Below are positions 35,295 through 44,081 of a stretch of DNA of 64,000 bases, piece by piece; position 1 is the stretch's first letter; every line of letters starts with the position of its first letter. Under the pieces are notes generated by a model. The model saw only the letters and a list, made by a program, of their open reading frames with translations, ran no database searches and was not told where the DNA came from. This DNA comes from an uncultured Litoreibacter sp. (GTDB lineage Bacteria; Pseudomonadota; Alphaproteobacteria; Rhodobacterales; Rhodobacteraceae): assembly GCF_947487515.1 (NCBI RefSeq), contig NZ_CANKWO010000003.1:727843-791842 (forward strand). The letters are read 5' to 3'. The translations under genes were made by a program, and so were the position numbers.

Positions 35295-36298
35295 CCATGT
35301 TGGACACAGACGCATTTGATCTGCGCAAATACCTCTCCCAAAACCCTCAATCGGTTGCGGTCTGGGTGGCGCTTGTGGCGCTGATCCTATTTGGTGTTTT
35401 GCGCTACGAGAACTTTGGTGGGGCGTATAACTTTACGTCGTTCCTGAACTACAACTCGATGTTCATCATCATTTCTGTGGGCATGTGTTTTGTCATTATG
35501 ACGGGGGGGATCGACCTGTCGGTGGGCTCTGTCGCGGCGTTCACATCCGTCGTAGCGGCGTATTTGTCGCCCTATGGTCTTGAGGTGGCACTTCCCATTG
35601 CCGTGTTGGCAGGGGCTGCGTTCGGAGCGATCAATGCATTTTGCATCATCGTTATGCGCATTCCGCCATTCATCGCGACGCTGGCCACAATGTTGGGGGC
35701 CAAGGGCGGGGCGTTGGTGATTTCCGGTGCCGAGACAATATCCGTCGACTGGGGGTCAAATTTCACCCGCATGGGGATGGAGACCGCGTTAAACATCCTG
35801 CCGTGGTCGATTGTTTTGGTCGGCGCGGTGATTGTGGTCCTTTGGTTTGTTCTGGAGAAAACCACCTTGGGCCGCACGGTTCTGGCCATCGGTGGTGGGG
35901 CGGATGCCTCGGTTCTTATGGGGTTGAAGGTAAATCGCGCCACGGCCTTTGTGTACCTGTTGTCGGGGGCGTGTGCCGGTTTGGCTGGCGTGATTCTGGC
36001 GTCTGGCTTTGGTGCGGGGCAACCTTTGGAAGGGATCGGCTGGGAGTTGTCGGCGATTGCATCCGTGGTCGTTGGTGGTACGCTTTTAACTGGGGGCATG
36101 GGCTCTGTTACCGCGACAGTTGCGGGCGCGCTTTTGCTCGGGTTGGTGTTCAACATCCTCAACTTTGAAAACGGCCGAGGGACAATTAGTTTCAGTGCCT
36201 ACTGGCAAATGGTGATCCGAGGTGGTTTTCTCTTCGCAGTTATTTTGTTTCAGGCGCGCGTGACATCTGGGCGCGCGGCACGAAAGGCCCAAACATGA
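35291..36298 (+). CDS. yjfF: Sugar ABC transporter permease (YjfF-like)
   Basis: A 335-residue second permease of the same importer. It carries the family motif [20 protein letters not shown] and the cytoplasmic loop [19 protein letters not shown]. Having two different permeases with one double ATPase matches E. coli YtfQRT-YjfF. It overlaps the following enolase-superfamily gene by 4 bp, tying transport directly to catabolism. Confidence 0.9.
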   Translation: MTMLDTDAFDLRKYLSQNPQSVAVWVALVALILFGVLRYENFGGAYNFTSFLNYNSMFIIISVGMCFVIMTGGIDLSVGSVAAFTSVVAAYLSPYGLEVALPIAVLAGAAFGAINAFCIIVMRIPPFIATLATMLGAKGGALVISGAETISVDWGSNFTRMGMETALNILPWSIVLVGAVIVVLWFVLEKTTLGRTVLAIGGGADASVLMGLKVNRATAFVYLLSGACAGLAGVILASGFGAGQPLEGIGWELSAIASVVVGGTLLTGGMGSVTATVAGALLLGLVFNILNFENGRGTISFSAYWQMVIRGGFLFAVILFQARVTSGRAARKAQT

Positions 36299-37383
36299 CC
36301 AAGATCGTTTCAGTGGATGCACAATTGTTCCACATCCCTTTGGCCGAAGTGCTGGTGGACGCCAAGCATGGGGACCATCATTTCTTTGAACTGGTGACCG
36401 CCACCATTCACTTGGATGACGGGACGCAGGGCACTGGGTATTCCTATACTGGCGGCAAGGGCGGGCATGCCATCAAGGCAATGATCGATCACGATCTGGC
36501 GCCCTTCCTGATTGGCCAAGACGCGCAGGATGTCGAAGCCCTGTATGAGGCTATGCAGTGGCATGTGCACTATGTTGCACGAGGTGGCATTGCGTCATTT
36601 GCGATCTCGGCGGTGGATACGGGGCTTTGGGATCTGCGCGGCAAGCGCCTGAACCAGCCTTTGTGGAAAATGGCCGGTGGAGCAGGCACTGAATGCAAGG
36701 CCTATTGCGGTGGCATCGATTTGGGGTTCGAGTTGCCCAAGTTGCTGGACTCCGTTCAAGGGTATCTGGATCGTGGCTTCAACGGGGTGAAAATCAAAGT
36801 CGGTCGCCCTGATGACATTGAACGTGTCGCGGCGGTTCGCAAGCTCATTGGGCCGGATGTGGCCTTCATGGTGGATGCCAATTATTCGATGTCTGTGGAG
36901 CAAGCCATTGAGGCTGCGAATGCCTTCAAGGACCACGATATTTTGTGGTTCGAAGAGCCGATCATTCCCGACGACTACGACGGCTTTGCCAAGATTGCGG
37001 ATGCCACGGGGGTGCCGCTTGCGATGGGCGAAAACCTTCACACAATCCACGAATTTGAATATGCGTTCGACCGTGCCAAGCTAAGCTTTGTGCAACCCGA
37101 TGCGTCAAACTGCGGCGGCATTACGGGCTTCTTGCAAGTCGCCGAATTGTCTGAAAAGCATGGCCTGCCAGTGTGCAGCCACGGGATGCAGGAGTTACAT
37201 GTAAGCCTTGTATCAGCACGGAAAAACGCGGGTTGGATTGAAGTGCATTCCTTCCCTATAGATGAGTATACAACGCGCCCGCTGAGGGTTGCGAACCACT
37301 TGGCCCAAGCGCCATCCGTTCCTGGAACAGGAGTTCAGTTTGACTGGGACAAACTGGCCGCCGCAAATTTACTTACGCAATGA
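36295..37383 (+). CDS. Enolase-superfamily sugar-acid dehydratase (MR/MLE family)
   Basis: A 362-residue mandelate racemase/muconate lactonizing family protein. The N-terminal capping domain (1-120) is followed by the barrel: catalytic KIKVG (about residue 165), metal ligands in FMVDANYSM (Asp), [11 protein letters not shown] (Glu) and MGENLHT (Glu), and a late [11 protein letters not shown] with the catalytic His. Lys plus His architecture supports dehydration of an acid sugar or cycloisomerisation of a lactone. Placed after the ABC importer and before two dehydrogenases, it likely converts the imported aldonate to a 2-keto-3-deoxy acid. The exact substrate is unknown. Confidence 0.83.
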   Translation: MTKIVSVDAQLFHIPLAEVLVDAKHGDHHFFELVTATIHLDDGTQGTGYSYTGGKGGHAIKAMIDHDLAPFLIGQDAQDVEALYEAMQWHVHYVARGGIASFAISAVDTGLWDLRGKRLNQPLWKMAGGAGTECKAYCGGIDLGFELPKLLDSVQGYLDRGFNGVKIKVGRPDDIERVAAVRKLIGPDVAFMVDANYSMSVEQAIEAANAFKDHDILWFEEPIIPDDYDGFAKIADATGVPLAMGENLHTIHEFEYAFDRAKLSFVQPDASNCGGITGFLQVAELSEKHGLPVCSHGMQELHVSLVSARKNAGWIEVHSFPIDEYTTRPLRVANHLAQAPSVPGTGVQFDWDKLAAANLLTQ

Positions 37384-37393
37384 AAGATATGAA

Positions 37394-38425
37394 ATGACAA
37401 GTACTGCTGCCGTCTACCGAGGTGAGAAGAAGTTTTCGATTGAGAACGTGACGATTGCCCCTCCGCAGGCTGATGAAGTTCAAGTGGATGTCGCCTACTG
37501 CGGAATTTGCGGGACCGACCTGCACATCTATTTGGGGCATATGGATGGCCGTGTGGGCTTTGAGCGCACCATTGGTCATGAAATGTCTGGTGTGATCTCA
37601 GCGGTGGGATCAAACGTCAAAGGTCTGAGCGCGGGTCAGCCTATTGTTGTGCGCCCGCTGGACCACTGCGGGGACTGTCCGGCGTGCAACGCGGGCCATG
37701 AGCATGTTTGCCACAACCTGAAATTCATCGGGATCGATTCCGACGGGGCGTTTCAGCAAAAATGGAACGTGCCAGCGCATACAATCCATGTGCTGCCAGA
37801 GGGCCTCGACCTAAGCCACGCAGCGCTGATCGAGCCTCTGTCGGTTGCCGTCCATGATGTGCAGCGCGGAAATGTCCAAGCGGGCGAAGATGTGCTGGTC
37901 ATCGGTGGCGGGCCTATCGGCATGTTGGTTGCGATGGTGGCCCGTGACGCAGGCGCCAATGTGACGATTTCCGAGATCAATGAAAACCGCTTGGCCTTTG
38001 CCAAAAAAGCAGGCTTTGCCATTTTGAACCCCAAGGACGTGGATGTGGCAAAAACCATCCATGAGACAACGGGTGGCAAAGGGGCGGATGTGGTGTTCGA
38101 GGTTTCGGGCTCGCAACCCGGTGTGGACTTGATGACCGCTGCGGCTGCCACACGTGGCCGGATTGTCATGGTCGCGATTCACGCATCCAAGCCCGAAATC
38201 GACATGTTCCAGTTTTTCTGGCGCGAATTGGATCTTTTGGGGGCGCGCGTGTACCGCCCCGAAGATTACGACAAGTCGATGGCCTTGCTGGCAAAGGGCG
38301 TGGTTGATTGCGAGGCCTTCATCACCGACATTCAAGACCTGACCAGCATCGAGACCGCTTTTGAAACACTGACCCAAAACCCCAACGCGATGAAATCCAT
38401 GATCCGCATGTCGAAGGACGTATAA
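37394..38425 (+). CDS. Zinc-dependent MDR alcohol/polyol dehydrogenase
   Basis: A 343-residue medium-chain dehydrogenase. The ATG at 37394 is preferred since the longer open frame runs back over the previous gene. Catalytic zinc ligands are in YCGICGTDLHIYLGHMDG and TIGHEMSGV; structural zinc cysteines are in DHCGDCPACNAGHEHVC. The cofactor motif is VLVIGGGPIGMLVAMVARDA. Similar enzymes oxidise L-threonine, sorbitol, galactitol or sugar acids. It starts 11 bp after the enolase-superfamily gene and shares one base with the next gene (TAATG). A sugar-acid substrate is inferred from context. Confidence 0.87.
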   Translation: MTSTAAVYRGEKKFSIENVTIAPPQADEVQVDVAYCGICGTDLHIYLGHMDGRVGFERTIGHEMSGVISAVGSNVKGLSAGQPIVVRPLDHCGDCPACNAGHEHVCHNLKFIGIDSDGAFQQKWNVPAHTIHVLPEGLDLSHAALIEPLSVAVHDVQRGNVQAGEDVLVIGGGPIGMLVAMVARDAGANVTISEINENRLAFAKKAGFAILNPKDVDVAKTIHETTGGKGADVVFEVSGSQPGVDLMTAAAATRGRIVMVAIHASKPEIDMFQFFWRELDLLGARVYRPEDYDKSMALLAKGVVDCEAFITDIQDLTSIETAFETLTQNPNAMKSMIRMSKDV

Positions 38426-39195
38426 TGACTGTGCTTAGCAAATTTGACCTGACTGGCAAAACCGCACTCGTAACGGGTGCAAAACGTGGCATTGGGCGCG
38501 GTATGGCCGAGGCCTTGGCGGAAGCCGGTGCGGATATCATCGGCGTGAGTGCCACGCTTGAAGCTTCCGGATCGGAGGTTGGGCGTGCAGTGGAAGCCCT
38601 CGGGCGCAAATTCACCGGCTATGCCTGTGATTTTTCCGATCGCGCTGCATTGAAGAAATTCTCTGAAAAGGTGCGCGCGGAACACAAGCAGATTGACATA
38701 TTGGTCAATAATGCGGGCACAATTCTGCGTGCCCCCGCGGCAGAGCACCCCGATGACATGTGGGATGAAGTGATCGAGGTGAACCTCAACGCGCAGTTCA
38801 TCCTGACCCGCGACATCGGGGCAACTATGGTCGAGCGTGGCTCTGGGAAGATCATCTTCACGGCCTCATTGCTGACGTTCCAAGGTGGCATCACCGTTCC
38901 AGGATATGCGGCGTCCAAAGGCGGTATCGGTCAGCTGACTATGGCCTTCGCCAACGAATGGGCAAGCAAAGGTGTCAACGTCAACGCCATCGCGCCAGGG
39001 TATATTGATACCGACAACACCGAGGCCCTGCGCAATGATCCTGCGCGCTCAAAGTCTATTTTGGACCGTATCCCTGCGGGCCGTTGGGGCAAGCCTGACG
39101 ACTTTAAGGGGCCGGCTGTGTTCTTGGCGTCTGACGCCGCAAGTTACATGAATGGCCATGTGATGGTTGTTGATGGTGGCTGGATGGGGCGCTAA
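38425..39195 (+). CDS. KduD-like SDR (2-keto-3-deoxygluconate 5-dehydrogenase type)
   Basis: A 256-residue classical SDR: TALVTGAKRGIGRGMAEALA for NAD(P), LVNNAGTILRAPAAEH, catalytic Ser in IIFTASLLTFQGGITVPGYA followed by YAASKGGIGQLT, and NVNAIAPGYIDTDNTEALRN. The LTFQGG..VP.Y and GYI.TDNT..LR blocks are what I recall from KduD, which interconverts 2-keto-3-deoxy-D-gluconate and its 5-keto form. It closes the ABC-enolase-MDR operon and is followed by a strong terminator. Oxidation of the 2-keto-3-deoxy acid made by the enolase-superfamily enzyme is a sensible but unproved role. Confidence 0.83.
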   Translation: MTVLSKFDLTGKTALVTGAKRGIGRGMAEALAEAGADIIGVSATLEASGSEVGRAVEALGRKFTGYACDFSDRAALKKFSEKVRAEHKQIDILVNNAGTILRAPAAEHPDDMWDEVIEVNLNAQFILTRDIGATMVERGSGKIIFTASLLTFQGGITVPGYAASKGGIGQLTMAFANEWASKGVNVNAIAPGYIDTDNTEALRNDPARSKSILDRIPAGRWGKPDDFKGPAVFLASDAASYMNGHVMVVDGGWMGR

Positions 39196-39225
39196 GGCGC
39201 TGGAATTCAAATCGAAATTACAATG

Positions 39226-39257
39226 AAGGTCAGCGCCATGGAGCGCTGGCCTTTTTT
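39226..39257 (+). terminator. Intrinsic terminator of the aldA/ytf operon
   Basis: AAGGTCAGCGC and GCGCTGGCCTT form an 11-bp stem with one G-T pair and a 6-bp loop, followed by a T run to 39257. It lies 30 bp after the KduD-like stop. The remainder up to 39424 holds no supported gene. Confidence 0.9.
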
Positions 39258-39424
39258 GATTTGGGGTCGTTTCGCGGCCAAAAGGTAAACCTGCGGCCAC
39301 GCTTCACGTATCAGGCGCGCGACGGACGGTAACAGCTTAAGCGGGCATCCCTCCCACAGCCTTTGCATGACAAGGCCACGCCGGATTGCAATCATGGACA
39401 GATGCCGCGCGAGGATCACACCAT

Positions 39425-40441
39425 TCAAGTCGATCCTGCAACGCGAAGTGACCACTCGATCTCTTGTACTGAGGCGCCAACGGCTTCCGCCTCCGATGCG
39501 GCCAGCTGGTCTAGGATAAGCTCCGCAGTTTTTGTGCCGATTTCGCGCGGTTGCGGGTTGATGGTGGTGAGCGTGGGGTGGGACACGGCCGCAATTTCAT
39601 AGGCCCCAAAACCCGCAATGCAGATGTCACTGGGCACGGCGACCCCGCGCCTTTGACATTCGGTCAACGCGCCGAAGGCGCTGAGGTCGGACACACAAAC
39701 CACCGCCTGCGTGTCAGGTAAAGTGTCCAGCAGTCGCGCCATAGCATCGGCACCTTCGCGCATGGATATCGGCGTAGGCCCCGCACTGATGAGGCGGCTT
39801 GAATCCAACCCATGGCTGGCCATTGCACGAATGAAACCGCGTCGGCGATCCGCGCCGCGCGTATCATCATTTGAATCACCCCCGATGAAAGCAATCCGCG
39901 ATTTGCCCCGCTCCACAAGGTGATCAACCAACCCGCGAGTGGTATCGGCATTTGAAAATCCAACAACATGCTCGATAGGGTCTTGGGGCAAATCCCATGT
40001 CTCGACGACGGGGATGTTTGCGTTCTTCAATAGTTTGCGCGCGCGCGGGCTGTGTTGACCACCGGTGACCACGATGGCATCGGGTTTGCGTCGCAAAAGT
40101 TGCTCGATCAGGATTTCTTCCTTTTCGATGTTGTAGTCGCTGTACCCCAAAAGCACCTGCATGCCTGCGGCCTCAAGACGGTCCGACAGCGCGTCAACGG
40201 TATCTGCAAAATTGGCATTATTTATGGACGGGATGATCGCCGCCACAAAGTTGGTCTTCTGGGTCCGCAGATTGGCGGCTGTTGTGTCAAACACATACCC
40301 AAGCTCATCGGCGAGTTGCACGATGCGTTTGCGGGTTTCTTCATTGACGGATTTGTCGGCTTTAAACGCGCGGCTGACGGTCATCACCGAGACACCGGCT
40401 GCGGTTGCTACATTTTTCATGGTGACAGATGAGCGTTGCAT
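39425..40441 (-). CDS. gntR: LacI-family gluconate-type repressor
   Basis: A 338-residue LacI protein. Helix-turn-helix TMKNVATAAGVSVMTVSRAF, hinge region to about residue 60, then the ligand-binding domain with FVAAIIPSINNANFADTVDA and CIAGFGAYEIAAVSHPTLTT. The FGAYEI block and the neighbouring gluconokinase place it with the GntR (gluconate) repressors. Its operators are probably the TGTTA-type dyads at 42198-42213 and 12251-12264, and the half-matching site at 40700-40718 upstream of its own gene. Minus strand, downstream of gntK but with a 434-bp gap, so it likely has its own promoter. Confidence 0.85.
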   Translation of the reverse strand: MQRSSVTMKNVATAAGVSVMTVSRAFKADKSVNEETRKRIVQLADELGYVFDTTAANLRTQKTNFVAAIIPSINNANFADTVDALSDRLEAAGMQVLLGYSDYNIEKEEILIEQLLRRKPDAIVVTGGQHSPRARKLLKNANIPVVETWDLPQDPIEHVVGFSNADTTRGLVDHLVERGKSRIAFIGGDSNDDTRGADRRRGFIRAMASHGLDSSRLISAGPTPISMREGADAMARLLDTLPDTQAVVCVSDLSAFGALTECQRRGVAVPSDICIAGFGAYEIAAVSHPTLTTINPQPREIGTKTAELILDQLAASEAEAVGASVQEIEWSLRVAGST

Positions 40442-40875
40442 AAATCGAGCGTCCTTACATCAATGGTGCGCATGAGGTTTTGGTGAGCACACATCTATCA
40501 AAAGCACGGCGGCCTGCGGGGCGCGGTGGTGTACAGCGGCATCCGTCGGCGCGGCGCATCGTGCTGTTTCCTTTAGGCCGGTGCAAACTGATCCGTGATT
40601 GTTTTGTGTCGTTAGCTTCATCCTCGGTGTAAACGGCTCTCTCTGATTTCGCGTTAACGTCTTTATTGTAAATGCCATTTTCGCTGATTGCTGTCTATGG
40701 ACCTGATAACGATAACATCGACGGCAAGCGGACACAGACCCCATAAGCGCCAGCAGAGGCTAGCGATCTGGTCCCTAAGCAATGCCGACGCATCTTGCGC
40801 GCCGGACGTTCCCCGATTTGAATGTTGGTAGATCGTGAGGTCGGCGCAGGTGTTTTGGCGGAACCCCGACACCTG
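40442..40875. promoter_or_regulatory. 434-bp spacer upstream of gntR with possible autoregulatory site
   Basis: No gene is supported here; the open frames have no family resemblance. On the minus strand ATGTTATCGTTATCAGG (about 40701-40717) repeats the TGTTATCG half of the operator at 42198-42213 but as a direct-like rather than a perfect inverted site. It may be an autoregulatory operator of the LacI gene. Confidence 0.35.
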
Positions 40876-41391
40876 CTAGCGCGCGGGGGAGTTAGGCGAA
40901 GAGAGCTCTGCCATCTTTGAAATAAGTATGTCCACGATTTCTTCTGGGGCGTTCTCGATGTCTGCGACGAGGTGTAACTCGTCTGCTGCCGGAGGCTCCA
41001 GCGTCCTCAATTGACTCTCTAGCAGGGACGGGGGCATGAAATGCCCTTCGCGCGACTGGGTTCTTTCGATCAGGGTGTGGCGCTTGCCCTGAAGGAACAA
41101 AAAGGTGACGGGGGCGGTCGCTCGCTGCGTTATCCGGTCACGATATTTGCGCTTAAGGGCAGAGCAGGCGACAACCGTGTTATCGTCGCGCAGAGTTCTC
41201 CCTATGGCCTCAAGCCATGGCGCACGGTCATCGTCGCACAGCGCCTCGCCTCGTTTCATCTTGGCAACATTGCTGTGCGGGTGCAGATCATCTCCGTCGA
41301 TGAAATGCATGCCAGTCCTTTGGGCCAATATTCGACCGACAAGGCTTTTGCCTGCCCCTGACACCCCCATGATCACATAGCGCTGACTCAT
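40876..41391 (-). CDS. gntK: Gluconokinase
   Basis: A 171-residue kinase that phosphorylates D-gluconate to 6-phosphogluconate. MSQRYVIMGVSGAGKSLVGR holds the P-loop; FIDGDDLHPHSNVAKMKRGE is the gluconokinase substrate motif; LEAIGRTLRDDNTVVACSAL, KRKYRD and FLQGKRHTLIERTQSREGHF follow in the family order. The ATG at 41389-41391 overlaps the upstream SDR stop (ATGA), so translation is coupled; longer starts inside the SDR gene are rejected. Length is normal for GntK/IdnK. Confidence 0.94.
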   Translation of the reverse strand: MSQRYVIMGVSGAGKSLVGRILAQRTGMHFIDGDDLHPHSNVAKMKRGEALCDDDRAPWLEAIGRTLRDDNTVVACSALKRKYRDRITQRATAPVTFLFLQGKRHTLIERTQSREGHFMPPSLLESQLRTLEPPAADELHLVADIENAPEEIVDILISKMAELSSPNSPAR

Positions 41392-42155
41392 AGGGATGCG
41401 GTTATCCCGCCATCGACAAAGACTGTGGTTCCATTCACAAATGACGACGCCGCGGAGGATAGGAAGATGCAAGTGCCAACCAGTTCCTCTACATTTCCCC
41501 ACCGCCCAGCTGGGGTGCGGTTTGACAGCCAAGCGCTGAACTCCGGATCGTCCACGAGCGCCTTGTTCAATGGCGTGTCAAAGTACCCAGGGGCAAGGCC
41601 GTTACATTGCAACCCGTGTTTGGCCCAATCAGTGGCCATGCCTTTGGTCAGATTGGCCACGGCCCCTTTCGTCGCGGTATAGGGCGCAATACCCGGACGG
41701 GCGAGGGCGGTTTGCACAGAGCAGATGTTCACGATCTTTCCTGCGCCGCGTTTTATCATGTGTCGCGCGCAGGCTTGGCCGACATGAAAAACCGATGCGA
41801 CATTGGTTTGTAGCAGCTGCTCAAAGGCATCAGCGGGGAAATCTTCAAGCGCACTGCGGTGCTGCATCCCCGCGTTGTTCACCAGAATGTCGATTTGGCC
41901 GGTCTCTGTTTCGAATGCATCAATGGCGCTCCGAACACCCAAGTGGTCGGTCGCATCAAAAGCAAGCTCGTGGACTATGTGCCCATCATCGCGCAACACC
42001 TTTGCCGCAGCAGAGAGCTTTTCCCGATCCCGTCCATTGAGAACAACCTCTGCGCCAGCTTCGGCAAGGCCGCGCGCAAGGGCGAGGCCGATGCCTTGGG
42101 ATGATCCGGTGATAAGAGCGCGTTTTCCGCTGAGGTCAAATAGGGTCAGGCTCAT
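41388..42155 (-). CDS. idnO: Gluconate 5-dehydrogenase-like SDR (IdnO type)
   Basis: A 255-residue SDR. The ATG at 42153-42155 has AAGGAA 4-5 bases upstream. LFDLSGKRALITGSSQGIGL, ALARGLAEAGAEVVLNGRD, LVNNAGMQHRSALEDFP, the Ser in NICSVQTALARPGIAPYTATKGAV and Tyr-Lys in YTATK match IdnO, which reduces 5-ketogluconate to gluconate. It is followed by gntK and faces an L-idonate dehydrogenase-like gene, so the cluster converts idonate to 5-ketogluconate, gluconate and 6-phosphogluconate. The operator at 42198-42213 lies 43 bp upstream. Confidence 0.87.
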   Translation of the reverse strand: MSLTLFDLSGKRALITGSSQGIGLALARGLAEAGAEVVLNGRDREKLSAAAKVLRDDGHIVHELAFDATDHLGVRSAIDAFETETGQIDILVNNAGMQHRSALEDFPADAFEQLLQTNVASVFHVGQACARHMIKRGAGKIVNICSVQTALARPGIAPYTATKGAVANLTKGMATDWAKHGLQCNGLAPGYFDTPLNKALVDDPEFSAWLSNRTPAGRWGNVEELVGTCIFLSSAASSFVNGTTVFVDGGITASL

Positions 42156-42197
42156 GGGGTTCCTTTTGGGTCTCGACAAGTTTCGGGCTCGCTGTTT

Positions 42198-42213
42198 ATG
42201 TTATCGATAACAT
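42198..42213. promoter_or_regulatory. Perfect 16-bp GntR/IdnR-type operator
   Basis: ATGTTATCGATAACAT is a perfect palindrome with the central CG and TGTTA half-sites of LacI-family gluconate/idonate repressors. It lies in the divergent region between the idnO-like gene and the idnD-like gene and near a LacI-type regulator gene. An open frame starting at 42212 inside this site has no family resemblance and the 42214-42399 stretch is treated as leader. Confidence 0.75.
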
Positions 42214-42399
42214 GAAAATGTCAACGATCCTTGGGAAGAACAACATGCCAAAAGCCGAAGTCTTGCAAGGTTCTCCGCACTTCGAAGGGAGGCAGGATTT
42301 GCACGATATCTTGCGCCTGCCGCCTAGACCTCTGGGCGAGCGTGGAGAATTTTACCAAGCGTTATCAGTGGCTTCTAGCCAATGCCGAGGCGCTTCAAG

Positions 42400-43437
42400 A
42401 TGAAATCAGTTGTGATACACGGCCCGAAAGATCTGCGCCTTGAGGATCACCAAGTCGCGATTCCCGCGCAAGGGCAGGTTCAAATCCAGCTGGCCGTCGG
42501 GGGAATCTGCGGATCAGATCTACACTATTACAATCATGGCGGTTTTGGGGACATCCGCCTGAAGGAACCGATGGTTTTGGGGCATGAAGTGTCCGGTCAC
42601 ATTTCGCAGATGGGGGAAGGGGTGACTGGCTTCAGCCTAGAGCAATTGGTTGCCGTGTCGCCGTCGCGACCCTGCCGGGATTGTCAGTATTGCGATGAAG
42701 CATTGTTCAACCATTGTTTGAACATGCGCTTCTACGGCTCGGCGATGCCCTTCCCACATATCCAAGGTGCGTTCCGCCAGACCCTTGTTGTGGAGGCGTC
42801 GCAATGCGTCGTGGCGGAGGGATTATCAGCAGCAGAAGCCGCGATGGCCGAGCCACTGGCGGTATGTCTGCATGCGGTGAAAAATGCGGGTCCATTGTTG
42901 GGGAAGTCAGTGCTGGTCACTGGCTGCGGCCCGATCGGGGTTTTGTGCATTCTGGCGGCCCGCCGTGCAGGGGCAGACTTTATTGTGGCGACTGATTTGG
43001 GGGAATTCACTCTAGAAATGGCGCGAAATGCGGGTGCGGATGTGGCCATCAATATGGCGCAAAACAGCAGTGATCTTGCGCGCTACACGCAGGGCAAAGG
43101 CACATTTGATGTGATGTTCGAATGCTCTGGTGCACAGGTTGCTGTGTCTGGGGCCGTTCACGCAATGCGCCCATGTGGTACGATCATTCAGCTTGGGCTT
43201 GGCGGGGATATGACATTACCGGTGCAAGCGATGACCGCAAAGGAGCTGTCACTCAGGGGATCATTCCGGTTCCATGAAGAGTTCCCCACCGGTGTAAGCT
43301 TGATGCAAAAGGGCTTGATCAACGTGAGCCCGTTGATCACCCATTCCTTTGGCTTAGGTGATCTTCATCGGGCGTTTGACACAGCCGTTGATCGTAGTCG
43401 CGCCATGAAGGTTCAGCTCAATTTTGCGGATGCGTAA
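42400..43437 (+). CDS. idnD: L-idonate 5-dehydrogenase-like MDR
   Basis: A 345-residue zinc-dependent MDR starting MKSVVIHGPKDLRLEDHQVA. Catalytic zinc: GGICGSDLHYYNHGGFGDIR and VLGHEVSGHI; structural zinc cysteines: PSRPCRDCQYCDEALFNHC. MRFYGSAMPFPHIQGAFRQ is a block I recall from L-idonate dehydrogenases; cofactor motif VLVTGCGPIGVLCILAARRA. The enzyme oxidises L-idonate to 5-ketogluconate, which the idnO and gntK products would process. It is divergent from them across the operator. The upstream 186 bp form an unusually long leader. A decayed gluconolactonase follows. Confidence 0.87.
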   Translation: MKSVVIHGPKDLRLEDHQVAIPAQGQVQIQLAVGGICGSDLHYYNHGGFGDIRLKEPMVLGHEVSGHISQMGEGVTGFSLEQLVAVSPSRPCRDCQYCDEALFNHCLNMRFYGSAMPFPHIQGAFRQTLVVEASQCVVAEGLSAAEAAMAEPLAVCLHAVKNAGPLLGKSVLVTGCGPIGVLCILAARRAGADFIVATDLGEFTLEMARNAGADVAINMAQNSSDLARYTQGKGTFDVMFECSGAQVAVSGAVHAMRPCGTIIQLGLGGDMTLPVQAMTAKELSLRGSFRFHEEFPTGVSLMQKGLINVSPLITHSFGLGDLHRAFDTAVDRSRAMKVQLNFADA

Positions 43438-43487
43438 CCATCTGAGTTTTTGGCGGGCCGTCATTACGGGATTGCTAGCAATTATGA

Positions 43488-43748
43488 GGGCTTTCAAGCC
43501 CCGCAGGAAAACCCTTGCGTGGTGTGCCGAGTATCGCCGGACACAGGCGCGATGGAAACCTGTGGTCGTCAGCGGCGGATGGTGTGCATTGTATTGCTCC
43601 GGATGGCCATTTGATGGGAAAGATCCTTGTGCCGGAGAAAGTGTCGAATGTTTGCTTTGGCGGGCGCGCAAAACATGAACTTTATGTTACCGCCACGACA
43701 AGCTTGTATCGGGTCATTCTTAATAGGGCGGGTGTTCAGAAGCCTTAG
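43488..43748 (+). pseudogene. SMP-30/gluconolactonase C-terminal fragment
   Basis: An 86-codon open stretch in one frame, bounded upstream by a TGA at 43485-43487, encodes the C-terminal blade of SMP-30/gluconolactonase/LRE proteins: RRDGNLWSSAADGVHCIAPD, then GHLMGKILVPEKVSNVCFGG and LYVTATTSLYRVILN. Whole proteins are about 290 residues, so roughly two thirds are missing, with no ATG or ribosome site. A lactonase fits the gluconate/idonate cluster, so this is probably a decayed member of it. Confidence 0.8.
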
Positions 43749-43952
43749 TCTGACGGTCTTATAGGTCTCGTTTTGAACGCTGTTCTGGGGGCCGGTCGAG
43801 ACCGAAAGCCCCAACAACAAAAATAACACTTCCGCGCAGAATGCTGTTTCAGGCTGCCCCGTAGTCATCGGGCAGTAATCGCCCTTTGACATCAGAGACA
43901 TACGTTAGGAAAGTTTTTACGGAGTAGGCCCTATATGAAGGTGGTTGGCTGC

Positions 43953-43981
43953 TTGACCATCCATTTGGTATCGCATATTCA
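43953..43981 (+). promoter_or_regulatory. Promoter of tRNA-Gly
   Basis: TTGACC (43953-43958) and TATTCA (43976-43981) are spaced by 17 bp and end 11 bp before the tRNA. This fits a sigma-70 type promoter. The 43749-43952 stretch before it holds no gene I can support. Confidence 0.6.
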
Positions 43982-43991
43982 ACCCAAGCGC

Positions 43992-44066
43992 GCGGGCGTT
44001 GTGTAATGGTTAAGACCTCAGTTTTCCAAACTGAAGATGCGGGTTCGATTCCCGCCGCCCGCTCCA
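43992..44066 (+). tRNA. tRNA-Gly (anticodon TCC)
   Basis: A complete cloverleaf: acceptor GCGGGCG pairs with CGCCCGC, followed by T and an encoded CCA (44064-44066). The anticodon arm TCAGT-TTTCCAA-ACTGA exposes TCC, and the T arm reads GCGGGTTCGATTCCCGC. It reads GGA and GGG glycine codons. tRNA genes are common integration sites, but no attachment repeat or integrase was seen beside this one. Confidence 0.95.
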
Positions 44067-44081
44067 AAATCCCTTACATAT

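Noticed and set aside
42212..42403. 63-codon plus-strand frame before idnD
   Set aside because: It begins inside the operator palindrome and has no recognisable protein character; treated as leader.
43992..44081. tRNA-Gly as attachment site of an island
   Set aside because: The 3' end of the tRNA was not seen repeated elsewhere in the window and ordinary chromosomal genes follow it.
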